From Lineus longissimus (Eukaryota > Nemertea > Pilidiophora > Heteronemertea > Lineidae), in NCBI RefSeq assembly GCF_910592395.1, contig NC_088316.1:10108001-10172000 (forward strand): a stretch of 64,000 bases of DNA, given 5' to 3'. Positions 24,350 through 35,402 of this stretch are shown here, piece after piece (the first letter of the stretch is position 1; every line of letters begins with the position of its first letter). The notes under the pieces are model-generated. The model made no database searches. It saw nothing but the letters and a program-made list of their open reading frames with translations, and had not been told where the DNA came from. The position numbers were made by a program, and so were the translations under genes.

Positions 24350-24516
24350 TGTTGCGTATTGATGATTGCCGGTCACAATCACGTTTCTTCGGCTAGTAAG
24401 AGTGGGTCGCGGCCAACCGGAATGTTGTTGTTGTGAGTGTAAGATGTAACCACGAGCCTGCGAATAAAGCTTCATCTCCATGTCCGAATTATAGCCACCT
24501 CAAGACCCACGAAACA
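24350..24516 (+). repeat. Gypsy left LTR
   Basis: It runs from TGTTGCGTATTGATGATTGC to CACGAAACA and is followed at once by TGGTGGCAGCGGTG, which looks like a primer-binding site. It contains AATAAAG (24464-24470 region) as a possible poly(A) signal. It is nearly identical to 29145-29320 except for an insertion of about 12 bases and end differences there. Confidence 0.8.
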
Positions 24517-24530
24517 TGGTGGCAGCGGTG
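24517..24530 (+). other. Probable primer-binding site of the Gypsy element
   Basis: TGGTGGCAGCGGTG starts directly at the end of the left LTR. A TGG start is expected for pairing with the CCA end of a tRNA. The tRNA species is not assigned. Confidence 0.6.
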
Positions 24531-24716
24531 TTAAAGAGTTAATGAATAAACTATAGTTGTTTTCCCGTCAGTCTGATAACCTCCGTCGCTGCTGTGAGGT
24601 GTTGAACTGAAGGTATACATCTGTCCCGTTCTAGGCAATGTCTCAACGCTGTGCGTGTACATCGTGCTGTACATCTGACTGTAGTGTATACGACTCTTTG
24701 ACATTCTAAAACGAGC

Positions 24717-25451
24717 ATGGCCGATGATGCAGCTCCAGTAGCTCCAGCAGCAGCTTCAGTGGCTGTGGCTCTTCCTCGTCCTGTGCAGGGCATTAGGCCA
24801 CCATAGCCACCTGATTTCTCTGCTGTGGGGAGTATTGCTGAGCAATGGCGTATGTTCAAGCAAAAATGGAGCAATTATACGGTCATCACTAATCTTCGTG
24901 GCCATGATCGTGCCTACCAGGTGGCGTTCCTGCTTCACACTCTCTGGGATGAAGGACTTCGCATCTGCAATGGATTTCGTTTCGACATCCCGGATGATAA
25001 TCGAACCGCTGCTGAAATTCTCGACAAGTTTGACGGCTACGCTACAGGGGAGGTCAACGAAACATATGAGCGTTATTTGTTTAATAAACGTGACCAACAG
25101 ACCAATGAAACTTTTGAAGCTTTCATGGCCGAAATAAGAACTCTCATCAAGTCTTGCAATTACCATGCTGACTCTGTTAACTCGATTCTCAGGGACAAGA
25201 TTGTTCTGGGAATCAAGGATAAAGAGACTCCAAAACTACTTCTGCGGGAACGCAACCTCACGCTTGAGGGTTGTGTTAACATCTGTAAAGCTGCAGAGAA
25301 TGCTAACATTCAAGGCAAAGCGCTGTCTGCAGATGGTGATGCTGATGTCAGTGTACTAGCACTACTACTGATAGCTCTGATTATTCTGCCAAGAACCGCG
25401 GTGGTACTCCGGCCAAGGACTGTAAGTTCTGTGGGCAAAACCACCCGATGA
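24717..25451 (+). pseudogene. Gypsy gag
   Basis: The first ATG (24717) opens an alanine-rich N-terminus that meets an in-frame TAG at 24804. The rest reads on to 25451. It includes FSAVGSIAEQWRMFKQKWSN and a capsid-like region with ETYERYLFNKRDQQTNETFE and FMAEIRTLIKSCNY. These are familiar from K02A2.6-type Gypsy gags of marine invertebrates. The zinc knuckle CKFCGQNHPMIKEKC lies in a different frame, so a frameshift occurred near 25370-25400. In the parent element this protein forms the particle that packages RNA. Confidence 0.85.
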
Positions 25452-26884
25452 TCAAAGAAAAGTGTCCTGCCTGGGGAAAGACTTGTGACAACTGTGGGGC
25501 AAAAAATCATTTTAGCACCAAGTGTCGAAAACCACAGGTGAAGACCGTATCACAGGATAGTGAAAGGTTTTCGGAATCAGAGGACGACTACTACTTAGAG
25601 AAAGTGATATCGCGTCGCAAGGGTAAATCTACTCTAACTGCTAAGATGGTAGTCAATGGGTGCAATCTTCATTTCCAATTGGATACTGGCGCTGAGGTAA
25701 ACACGCTCTGTCAAAGATTTGTAAAAAAAGACCAGATCAAACCGTCGAGGAAGAAATTGATCATGTGGAACGGTTCGGAAGTAAAACCGAAAGGGGAAGC
25801 GACTCTTTCCCTAACGAACAGCCGTACTGGAGAGGTACAACCTGTCAAGTTCGTAATTGTACCCAATGACCTGTCTTGCCTACTTGGTCTCAGTACGATG
25901 CAAAAGATGGGACTGATTACTGTTGATAAGGATCGTTTCGTCGCGAAAGTGAAAACGAAGACGACAGCAAAACTCGGTGACCTTGGGGAGGCACATCTTC
26001 ACGTGAATCCTGACGTTAAACCTCGTGTTCTACCATGCAAGAATCTACCAATTGCGCTGAAGGGAGATGTGAAAAGTGAGTTAGATCATCTGGTGGATCT
26101 GGACGTCCTAAAGCCCGTGTCAGAGCCAACCGAGTGGGTTAGCCAAATGGCAGTTGTGCGAAAATCAAACGGTCGGCTAAGGATCTGCTTGGACCCGCAG
26201 CCACTCAACGAAGCACTCATGAGGGAGTACTACAAACTACCTACACTTGATGACGTTCTGCCTATGCTCAGTGAGGCAAAGGTGTATAGTAAAGTCGATG
26301 TGAAAAATGCTTTCTGGCATGCACGGTTGGATACTGAATCCAGCTTGTTGACTACTATGATCACATCATTTGGTAGATATAGGTGGTGCCGCCTACCATT
26401 TGGATTGAAAGTCAGCAGCGAGATTTTTCAGAAGAGGCTTACGGAAGCTCTGAGTGGACTCGAAGGTGTCTTCACGATCGCTGACGACATCACGGTCGCC
26501 GGATGTGGAGCATCAGAATCTGAGGCCCTCAAGGACAATGATGTCAAGCTGGCACGACTGTACAGGCATTGTGATCATAGGCATATCGTACTGAATGAGG
26601 AAAAGAAAGAAATCGGTAAAACGGAAATGATTTTCCATGGGCATTGCTTCACGGATAGCGGAGTGAAGCCTGATGAGAGCAAAATTGAGGCAATCGGAAA
26701 GATGCCGGCTCCAACTGACGTAGTTGGGGTTAAGCGATTTTGTGGCATGGTGCAGTATATGTCACGATTCCTGCCCAACCTTTCCAATGACGTGGGTCCT
26801 ATCCGAGCTCTCACGAAGAAAGAGACTGAATGGCATTGGTCCAACGCCTGTGACCAAGCTTTCGAAACGGTGAAACAAAACTGA
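25400..26884 (+). pseudogene. Gypsy pol: zinc knuckle, protease and reverse transcriptase
   Basis: The frame from about 25400 begins with the zinc-knuckle residues CKFCGQNHPM...CPAWGKTC. The protease follows with LDTGAEVNTLC (active site DTG), then the RT with DVLKPVSEPTEWVSQMAVV and GRLRICLDPQPLNEAL. Further RT motifs are KVDVKNAFWHARLD, RLPFGLKVSSEIFQ and the catalytic box IADDI, where the second metal-binding pair is kept. It ends with the connection region (FCGMVQYMSRFLPNLS). A stop at 26884 is followed by RNase H in another frame, so a single frameshift lies there. Confidence 0.9.
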
Positions 26885-27753
26885 CTGTTGCTCCAGTATT
26901 GGCCTATTTTGATGCCAAGAAAGAAGTTAAGATCCAGACGGATAGTAGTAAGGATGGTATTGGCGCAGTTTTGCTACAAGATGGACGCCTAGTGGAATAT
27001 GCTTCGCGATCTCTTTCGAATGCTCAGATATCTTGGGCGCAAATAGAGAAAGAACTGTTGTCAGTTTGTTTTGGGCTTGAGCGTTTCGATCAATATACCA
27101 AAGGGACTAAAGTCATTGTTGAAAACGATCACAAACCTTTGGCTGCAATCTTGAAAAAGCCGCTAAGTCAAGCGCCAAAGCGTCTACAAGCATTACTGAT
27201 GCGTCTGCATAGGTATGATGTGGAGTTTCATTTCCTCAAAGGAACTGAACGGATAATCGCGGATACGCTTAGCCGCGCCTTCATTGACTCTGGTACTCAG
27301 GATGAGAGGCCGAGGGTAATGAACATCGATTACTTCTCACGTATTTCTGATACGAGATTGGAAGAGGTACGTCATGCCACTTCCTGCGATCCTACGATGC
27401 AAAAGCTGATGTTGTTGATCCAAAATGGCTGACCTGAAACCAAGCACGACACTCCCTATGAAGCCAGGCCATACTTCGATTCCAGGGACACGTTTAGCTG
27501 TGAAGCTGGTATCATTCTAAAAGGAGAAGCCATCGTTGTCCCTGCTGGTTTACGTGCAGATATGAAATCTCGTCTTCATGCCGCTCACCTTGGATACAAC
27601 AGCATGATCCGTCGAGCTCGTGGCCTTGTTTTCTGGCCAGGATTAACTCATGATATCCAGCAAATGGTTGCCACCTGTGAGCCATGTCAAGAACGTAGGG
27701 CCCGTAGCCCTAAGGAGCCGCTTATTCCTCAGGACGATGGTCAAAGACCATAG
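26885..27753 (+). pseudogene. Gypsy pol: RNase H and integrase zinc domain
   Basis: This continues pol in a different frame. RNase H residues are VKIQTDSSKDGIGAVLLQDG, ISWAQIEKELLSVCF, DHKPLAAILKKPL and GTERIIADTLSRA. After an in-frame TGA (27430-27432) the HHCC zinc domain follows: HAAHLGYNSMIRRARGLVFW, then CEPCQERR. The PKEPLIPQDDGQRP stretch is typical of this Gypsy group. A TAG at 27751-27753 ends the frame before the integrase core. Confidence 0.9.
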
Positions 27754-28353
27754 GATAAAGTAGCGAGTGATATATATGAAATTGATGGTCGTCAGCATCT
27801 AGTTACGATTGATTTCTACTCCAAATTCCTAGAAGTGGATTATTTGCCAAATATCACTAGTGCGCAGGTGATATTAGTGATGAAAAAGCATTTCGCACGT
27901 TATGGCATACCGCGCGTGTTGCACACTGATTCTGGGTCCCAACTTGCGTCAGATGAATTCCGAAAATTCACCAAGGATTATGGTATCGTTCATGTGGAAT
28001 CGTCGCCGGGTCACCACTCAGCCAACGGAAAAGCGGAAGCAGCTGTGAAAGTGGCCAAACATTTGCTAACCAAGGCTAAAAAGACAAAAACTGATCCGTA
28101 CATTGCACTACTGGAGCTACGCAATACTCCGAGAGAGGACACTGGGCTTAGCCCTGCTCAAATGTTTTTTGGACGCAATACACGTTCGGTGATTCCGGAC
28201 GCTAGTGCTATGCACCAAAGTTGTGAAAAAGCTGTGTCGAGTGAAGGGCGTAAAAAACGCAAGGTTACGATGAAGCGTAGCCATGATAAGAAAGCTACTG
28301 AGTTGCCTAAGCTTTCTACTAGTAAAAGTGTGTTTTTTGAACATAAGGAATAG
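27754..28353 (+). pseudogene. Gypsy integrase core
   Basis: It is in the same frame as the zinc domain after the stop. The first Asp lies in VTIDFYSKFLEVDYL, the second in LHTDSGSQLASDEF, and the Glu in HSANGKAEAAVKVAK, giving a complete D,D-E set. The remainder has LRNTPREDTGLSPAQMFFGR, the usual end of the core. It lacks a start codon of its own and belongs to the pol polyprotein. Confidence 0.9.
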
Positions 28354-28461
28354 GAGCGCTGGATTTTGGGGAAGATTATTGATTTACTTGGTTAAAGGAC
28401 CTATTTTGTCAGGCGGAGAGACGGCGGTGTCTATCGTAGAAACCGGGTGCAAATGAGATCT

Positions 28462-29053
28462 ACTGATGTCGAAAATGACACGAAAAACAAGAAACATACA
28501 TGATCTATGAAAATTCCATCAACTGACTTATCAGAAATGAGAATGACTCTGAAATTGGCAAATACAGCTTTTAGACGAGCTGAGGTCATAGATTTTTGAC
28601 TGACTGAGGCCTCACATAATCCTCTAGAGGTACCAGAAACTGCTCCAAGCGCTGCTCCTCCTCCCCATGTTCCACAGTTGCATGAGAGGCTGTACCCCAG
28701 AGTAACATTTCCCTTGGCACTCCTAGTGTAAATGCGAATCCCAGTGTACTGTTGCATAATGGTGGTAGTTCTGTAAACCGCCAGAATCCGGCAGGTGTTT
28801 CAGAGGGATCAGGTGAACCAAGCGTGGCAGTGGCTCTTAATTTGTCTTCACCACCACTGAGACGTAGTTCGAGAATGACAAGTGAGCCAAAGTACCTGCA
28901 GGATTATGTGAGGCCTCAGTCAGTCAAAAACCTATGGCCTCAGCTCGTCTAAAAGCTGTATTTGCCAACTTCAGAGTCATTCTCATTTCTGATAAGTTAG
29001 TTGATGGACTTTTCATAGATCATGTATGTTCTTGTTTTTCGTGTCATTTTCTA
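28462..29053. repeat. Inverted duplication at the Gypsy 3' end
   Basis: The sequence at 28462-28620 is the reverse complement of 28902-29053 with few differences (for example GAGGCCTCAGTCAGTCAAAA in the right arm). The right arm is in native position because it contains the pol C-terminus, so the left arm is an inverted copy inserted upstream. The spacer is about 280 bases. Confidence 0.85.
28752..28952 (+). pseudogene. Gypsy pol C-terminal tail
   Basis: The frame ends SSPPLRRSSRMTSEPKYLQDYV. A proline-rich stretch followed by LRRSSR.....P.Y..DYV is the usual C-terminus of K02A2.6-type Gypsy pol. It is separated from the integrase core by the inverted duplication and frame changes. Confidence 0.7.
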
Positions 29054-29144
29054 CAATGTTCTATTCACTTTTTGGTAAACAGTTGGTTTTAAAGTAAGTT
29101 ACTACTACTGTATGTGTAGTCAGCATTATTTAGTGTTAACAAGT

Positions 29145-29320
29145 TCTTGCGTATTGATGATTGCCGGTCACAATCACGTGTCTTCGGCTAGTAAGAGTGG
29201 GTCGTGGCCCAACCGGAATGTTGTTGTTGTGAGTGTAAGATGTAACCACGAGACTGCGAATAAAGCTTCATCTCCAAAGTTAAATTGTCCGAGTTATAGC
29301 CACCTCCTTTCGAACAACCA
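29145..29320 (+). repeat. Gypsy right LTR
   Basis: It matches 24350-24516 from TTGCGTATTGATGATTGCC to TATAGCCACCTC. It starts TC instead of TG, has a 12-base insertion after CATCTCC, and differs at the extreme 3' end. No clear target duplication was found. Confidence 0.75.
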
Positions 29321-29406
29321 GTGCAACGTAAATTCATCATTTTTGGCCATTTCCGCCATTTTTTTCAGAAAAATAACATTTCCCAATGCTTCTCCGAAGC
29401 ATTTTA

Positions 29407-30122
29407 GGTCTCACTAGCCAGTGCAATGGCCAGGCCTACCTGGCTCCACAAATGGCGCGACGTCATTTCATGCATACCCCTGTTCAAGTGGCTGTCGACC
29501 TTGCAGTATATCACTCTCACACATAAACCTATACATTTCTGAATAGCTTGTCGCTTCTAGAATACATCTGGCCAGCTTTCATTGTTATCAAGTAATTCAG
29601 TCATGAGAACATGGGGGCAGCACAATACATGAGACACCCTGTACATCGATGAAAATTTTGAAAATTTCACCTTGCCGCCTTATAACTTGACAATTAACAT
29701 GGATGGTGAAATAATATTTTTATAAACTTCTACTTATCACCTTGAGAAAGCCAAATAATAACAATTTTAAATTTTGATACCAAAATAGGGTGCCGTTGCG
29801 GCTTTTCGTTTAGCATTTTGACCGCGAAGTCTCACCTTGAGAACATGTGCACTCTGACAGGAACCAGTTCATGTCAACATCCGATTGAGCTATACATAGC
29901 ATGCGAGGCCTGGTCACTGCGGACGTGCACAGAAGAAGCTGATATTTTCCTCAAATAATCGTCAGAGCTACCTCTTCACAAAATACCCAGGACACCGACA
30001 TTTGAACATGCAGCAATAGCGATATGATAGGCTTATCTGTATCCATGGTAATCGCCTGAGATTGAAGAACTTTTTTTTAAGGGGGACCAATGTTGACCTG
30101 ATCACCACTGGCTAGTGAGACC
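29407..30122. mobile_element. Harbinger-like TIR element, 716 bp
   Basis: It starts GGTCTCACTAGCCAGTG and ends CACTGGCTAGTGAGACC. TTA stands directly on both sides (29404-29406, 30123-30125), a TWA-type target duplication. No transposase is seen, so it is non-autonomous. A second, truncated inverted copy is at about 40095-40691. Confidence 0.85.
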
Positions 30123-30125
30123 TTA

Positions 30126-31500
30126 GTGTTTCGATTTGGCTCGATCGATGAAGCCAAGTGACGTAAGAGTTGTTACGTCATGAGGACGTAGCATCTGACA
30201 CTGCCTAAAACAGATAGGGTGGCACTACACAGTGCAGAGGACAGCGTCAAGGGCAGCGTCAAATAGGCCGCGGGCAACCGACACGAGGTAGTCTTTCTGT
30301 TCCTGCTGAGGCCTGATCATACATCATAGGCACCATAATCCATACATTTCTGGTTTCATATGAATCCACAGAAGAAGAAGGCAGCAATTTCATTGCATTT
30401 AATTCATAAGTTCACCGATAGGTGGCGCCACTTTTGACACCACTCGGATCCTGAAAATGGTAAATAATTGACCAAGAAATGGCATGATGTGTGCGATCTT
30501 CAAACGGGCCTCAGTCGGTTCAAAATGAATGACTTGGGAATGCCATTACCACCGGCAGATAGCCAAATGCATTTAGTTTCTTTATTTGATGTGAAAACTT
30601 GGTGTCATTTCGGCTGTTTTTTCGCTATATGGCCTAGAATTTGGACGAGCATAATTGACACTCGCACAACTACGCCCAACCTCGCGTGGCAGATGGAAGG
30701 TCTGTTACATAGTCAGGCCAAACTGGAGATTGAGACCCGCTTTAAATGGCAAAGATTCTAGACTCATAAAATCGCCAAAGATCCCTCTGCACATGGAAAC
30801 TAAGACCAGGGCGTCAAAGTAAATAGTATTTGGAACAGGTTGGACCCATTCATGAACATAGTAACGGCCTGCGTCCTAAGTACTACATTTCCCTGGGGGT
30901 GGGGTGGGGGACAAAACGGACCCCGTCCCCACTGCGTAGTGCCACCTAGGTGGCTCTGGCGTGTGGGGTTTCAAAAATGGCTGCATTCCACCACTGAACG
31001 CATTTGCGCACTTACGTTTCAGCCCATTTCGTTCCAACCGTTTTTTATCGCATTGAAACCTGTTTTCATCAATTAAACCTGGAATTGTTAGTGATGTCTT
31101 TGAACTGCGACACAGTTAAATAATTGTATTGTAAAACAATCAAAATACTCAAGAAAGTCCGTCCCGTTCCGTACATCCGGAGATGACGTACAGACCAATG
31201 TGACTTGAATCAATGTCTGATAGTATTTTTCTAATGCATACATATCCTATTGCTCGATTGTGGATTAACATTGCCATAGTAAAGAAGTGTATATAAAAAT
31301 AATCCTACAGTGGAATAGTTGATTCTGTGAACAATTAGCGAACAACTTTCCATTTCACAATGTTTTTACGGATCCATTGCGATAGGGATGTAGATTGCGG
31401 TCGTCCAAATTTAGTTGTGGCTTAGTTTATTTCGTTGTCAATTTATTTTCTTATAGAAAAGAGGATATCGCTTCGCAACCCTGCCGCCGGTCTTATGCCC
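30126..31500. other. Intergenic, no gene seen
   Basis: Open frames at 30468-30761, 30840-31076 and 31395-31658 show no recognisable domain. No repeat was identified with confidence. Confidence 0.4.
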
Positions 31501-31504
31501 TTAA

Positions 31505-31837
31505 AGGGAACTGGAACCGCCGAGTGATTTATTCAACTTTTCGACTTTCACCGCCCGAGAAGTCAAACTTCCAACTTCCTATTCGAGTTCAGATTTGTAG
31601 CTCCGCCCCAGTGCCCGAGTATGCGCAGTTCAATTTGTTATTATTGAGAATCATGTGAGAATCACGTGAGTCATGCGATCTTTCATTCATGAGTTTTCGT
31701 AGTAAATTCCATAGTAGTGACGTCACTCAATGATTGACAGCTGGGCGCCATGTTTCATTCATGCCTCGTTCTGATCACCCGATACGCGGGAAATGAAAAC
31801 GAGGTCATATGAACTGGCTTGGCGGTTTCAGTTCCCT
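31505..31837. mobile_element. TTAA-target MITE (Kolobok- or piggyBac-type), 333 bp
   Basis: It starts AGGGAACTGGAACCGCC and ends GGCGGTTTCAGTTCCCT. TTAA stands on each side (31501-31504, 31838-31841). A TTAA duplication with AGGG termini fits Kolobok better than piggyBac (usually CCC), but this is inference. Non-coding. It lies about 0.35 kb beyond the 3' end of the GPCR. Confidence 0.8.
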
Positions 31838-31929
31838 TTAATTATGAGAGATTTGTTCTGACCCCATGTTCATTGAATGTTTCAGATGCAAGTTATATTT
31901 GCAAGTCATGGATGAGGCATCAATTTTTA

Positions 31930-32045
31930 AATTGAATATTTCCGATAACTAAGTTGGAAGAAAACGGTATTTACAAAGATTAACGTTTTTTATGACTGGT
32001 TGCCATGGTAACGGCCATAACTGCTGTAAAAAGTGTCCAGATTGC
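31930..32045 (-). repeat. RFX X-box-bearing dispersed repeat, inverted copy
   Basis: Reverse complement of the repeat at 24245-24349. The palindrome GTTGCCATGGTAAC is at 31999-32012. Confidence 0.65.
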
Positions 32046-32180
32046 CGACAATCTTTTTCGAGTTCCCGAAGCAATTCTCTATCGATCTAGACCAGTCGGC
32101 AGATTTCATGCAAAAATTCCCACAGGATCCCCTTTCGATCTATTCGGCCCCTGACTACTAAGCGCTTGCTTGGATACCCC

Positions 32181-33236
32181 TTACCCGGCCCCATTTCGAT
32201 GCATGCAGCCCAGTGACAGTAGTCGATACACTTGTTTCCGGTAAAATGGTAAGGTGCAGCCATATATGATGAAATTGGAGCAATAATTCAACAAACTGAA
32301 CTGGTCAAGAAAGGTAAGCACGTAATAGAGAATTTCATGCGTTTGGGGATCTATTGATTTAGGAGATTTAAGGTAATGGAAATAGTGGGTAGCAGAGAGG
32401 GAAACGGGCGTCATGAACACGATATACAGCGTCGAAACTAACAGCAAAGATACGACCAATCGATTATCCTGATGTTCCTTTCTCGTCGTTAAAGTTGTTG
32501 AAGGGATTGAAGTCTTAGCTCGTCGTATTCCAAACAGTATAAGAATGTTTGCAACAAATATAAAGCAACAGGGCAGATAATTATAAATGGCTATGTCGAA
32601 AATAAGGATCCAAAAAGTGATTGATAATGGCGTCGTATAATAGCACTTGGACATAGAAGATTCGGTGAAGAGGTGAAATAAAATTAGTCGATGCATACTC
32701 AGACAAACAGACATGACCCAAATTGCAACTATTGTAACTATTCGCTTTCTTGCAGTGATGTCTACTCGTCGTAAAGGGTACCAAACAATAAAAACTCTTT
32801 CTAAAGTAAAAGCAACTATTGTCCACGCAGATGCAATTTCCAACACGTGCCTTATGAACCCTAGCAGTTTACATGTTGCATTTGAATATGTTAATACATC
32901 GAAGGAATGTTTGCCATTGGAGACGTAAGCAAGACCATCATTAATCCAAAATGCCACTCCAAGGATGATGATAAACCCTGTGTCAGAGATTGCAAGAGTG
33001 CTCAGGTACTGGACAGCTGCATCGGCACGTTTCCTGGTCCTAATGAAGATGACAAGGGAGAGAGTGTTCCCCATGATCCCGAGGAGCAACAGGCCTGGGA
33101 CGATGTAGCCTTGAATAAAGTTGTAGATCTCCACCACGCGAACCGATGACGTGATGACACTTCCCGAGACATTCATGCCCTGTTTGAGTACTGACGTTGG
33201 CATTGCTTCAGTAACAAGGTTATTGTCAAGTATCAT
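32181..33236 (-). CDS. Class A (rhodopsin-like) GPCR, probable peptide receptor
   Basis: A single intact frame of 351 codons starts at the first ATG, 33236 (the frame is open a few codons further but without an ATG). Seven hydrophobic helices are visible. Class A landmarks: GN57 in TM1, LAISD85 in TM2, Cys122 at the top of TM3 paired with Cys198 in loop 2, E146-R147-V148 in place of DRY, W173 in TM4, P222 in TM5, and NFIIY (321-325) in place of NPxxY. TM6 has YIVFMTP instead of FxxCWxP. Possible N-glycosylation sites are N22 and N119. The N-x-x-x-Y and ERx variants resemble the FMRFamide/peptide receptor groups of invertebrates. The ligand is unknown. It is intronless and surrounded by MITEs, so a retroposed origin is possible. 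Confidence 0.85.
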   Translation of the reverse strand: MILDNNLVTEAMPTSVLKQGMNVSGSVITSSVRVVEIYNFIQGYIVPGLLLLGIMGNTLSLVIFIRTRKRADAAVQYLSTLAISDTGFIIILGVAFWINDGLAYVSNGKHSFDVLTYSNATCKLLGFIRHVLEIASAWTIVAFTLERVFIVWYPLRRVDITARKRIVTIVAIWVMSVCLSMHRLILFHLFTESSMSKCYYTTPLSITFWILIFDIAIYNYLPCCFIFVANILILFGIRRAKTSIPSTTLTTRKEHQDNRLVVSLLLVSTLYIVFMTPVSLSATHYFHYLKSPKSIDPQTHEILYYVLTFLDQFSLLNYCSNFIIYGCTLPFYRKQVYRLLSLGCMHRNGAG

Positions 33237-33249
33237 GTGAGCTACCAAT

Positions 33250-34970
33250 CTCGTCCCTAAAAAGTATTTAAGGTCAGCACTGTTCGTTAAAAATTGGAAA
33301 TTTGTAATTGAATTAGAAAATTTCTAAATGCATTTATACGCCCTACTAGATACAGCATTGCCGTTGCGTAGACAGATATAAAGATACTACGAATACCAAG
33401 TTTCATCAAATTCGTATGCATAATAATTGCACGACGCCTTATGTACTGCATTTCTTTTTCCTAGACCACCAGTTATTACGAACGGCGTACCTCTTTAACT
33501 CAACACAAACATCTGGAATATGGGCCAAGTCCGAGCTTGTTTTAAAACGTCATTCAACGTATTTAGTCCCCGTAAGCAATGAAATGCGCGTGTGTTAACC
33601 GGGCACACACTGTGAAAATTTCGTTTCGCTTTCAGAGGCACAGTCCAAACTAAAATAAAACCGCTTGGTTATACTGGGGACCTGAATTAAACTAACTGCC
33701 TGTAAGCCATGTCCGCTTCAACACGTATGACGAAGTTATTGTTCGCGCACTGCTGCAAACCTATATTTGACTAGCTCTATATATGTCTATATTATTATAA
33801 ATCCCCGACTCGGTTTCAAAATAGAGTTTGATCAATCGAAAATAACTGTAACATACGCAACTATACCGGTACATGCTTAATTTACGCTCCACCGCTGCCT
33901 TTATCAATAGTTTTGAAGAAGGTTTTCTTTTCATTGGTCCGACATGTACCACATGAGTATGAGATCCGCACCTTATAGCAAAACTTATACGTATACTTAT
34001 ATTTTTTGCAAAATACGTCATCAAATATGGGACTGATTTTTTCCCCTCTTAAGTTGTGCATAAGTTGAATCTTCCAAACTCGATTAAAATGCCCTTGCTA
34101 CGACTGTTCACTCAGCTAACACGGCTGCTACAAATTAGGAAACTATGTTAGCTCACACCTAATTATAACCACCCACAGATGGCCACGCATGGAGAAAACA
34201 ACCTGTTTTGTGGTTCGTTTTCTGCCTTCAAACCGTCAAATTTTTATACGTGGGCCTCAGCTGAATACGAATCTCATGCCAAGACTGATTCACACTTCTA
34301 TGCAGACTGTCATCGTCATCGATCAGCTCCGAGTCTATTACATAATCGTGTTTCTGTACGCAGAGACCAACAAATACAAAGCAACACGATTTTTAGGGAA
34401 ATGAAACGAACTCCCACCCAAAATGTGCTTTTCCTTTTGTTTATTTCACTCTGATTTCGAAATCATTCACATCAGATTTTATGTGGGATTTAAATTTACA
34501 CCTTGAGGGTGTTATCTTTTTCGTCACAAGTGGGGTCTGATATAAGAATGATTTTGAACAACAATGTGCCTTCAAAATGTAGCTCATAAGTATAAGAGCC
34601 TGCGAATATATGGACTCGTATATTCGGAGATTAATCGAAATAGACACAAAGCCGGTGACGTCATCACCATCGGACATGGCCGAGTTCGTCTGGAACCCGA
34701 AGGTAGAGTAGGTGTGCAACGTGGTATTACGTCATGTTTAAAATGAACATGTGGTGTTGGATTTCCTATCCTCTGATTGTCGAGTAAAGGTCTTTTAGTT
34801 CTGTTGATTTAGTTTGAAAAGAATTCATTTAAAGTCCTTGTTAACATAATCATGTCACCGTGATGTAACTGGACATGTCACTTATTACACTTATTCTTGA
34901 CGCCATTCTTGCAGGGCTATCTTGCACATGTACTACAATGCCAACAGTTAAGACTGACGAAGTGGCAAGT
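33250..34970. other. Region upstream of the GPCR, no gene seen
   Basis: It should contain the GPCR promoter and 5' leader. No core promoter element was identified. Short open frames (33416-33598, 34179-34454, 34441-34719) have no recognisable features. Confidence 0.4.
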
Positions 34971-34974
34971 AATA

Positions 34975-35385
34975 CTCTAAAACCTCGAATACAAGGTATG
35001 AGGCTCCGCCCCCATTCATTAAAAGGAAGGAGGGATTCTAAAACCTCGAAGAAGGTCCGAGGCTTCGCCCCCATTCATTACAATGGAGGAAGGATTGTCA
35101 GGTTTTCGCATTGTTCTGTCAACCAATGACGCTGATCTTGACTGTCAATCTAAGTAATAGGCTGGGTCTCTTTTATTGGAAGAAATGGGCCTACTATAAC
35201 CAGTGATGTTGATTTCGTTTCACTGTCAATGTCAGTCAAGATCAGAGCGTGATTATAACACATGCGACTCCATTGGCCAATGCCATTGATAAAAGAATAA
35301 CAGCTGACTTATTGACCAATCCCCATTCAAAAGCATTGTAATAATTGGGGGCGGAGCCTCATTCCTTGTGTTCGAGGTTTTAGAG
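34975..35385. mobile_element. CTCTAAAACC MITE, copy 1 (411 bp)
   Basis: The ends are inverted: CTCTAAAACCTCGAATACAA and TTGTGTTCGAGGTTTTAGAG. TA flanks it on both sides (34973-34974, 35386-35387). The left arm holds a partial tandem duplication of GAGGCTTCGCCCCCATTCAT. The interior matches 35929-36251 in opposite orientation. A TA target suggests a Tc1/mariner-type element. Confidence 0.8.
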
Positions 35386-35402
35386 TATATGCCCTTCGCA
35401 TT

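Larger units (their letters stand above)
24350..29320 (+). mobile_element. Gypsy (Ty3-type) LTR retrotransposon
   Basis: The element has two LTRs of about 170 bases. In order it carries a gag frame, zinc knuckle, protease, RT, RNase H, integrase zinc domain and integrase core. This is the Gypsy order, with RNase H before integrase. No envelope gene is seen. One frameshift in gag, another near 26884, and stops at 24804, 27430 and 27751 inactivate it. The LTRs are similar, so the insertion is not ancient. An inverted duplication disrupts the 3' part. Confidence 0.9.

Noticed and set aside
34875-35129. Open frame of 84 codons
   Set aside because: It lies largely in the CTCTAAAACC MITE arm and its internal duplication.
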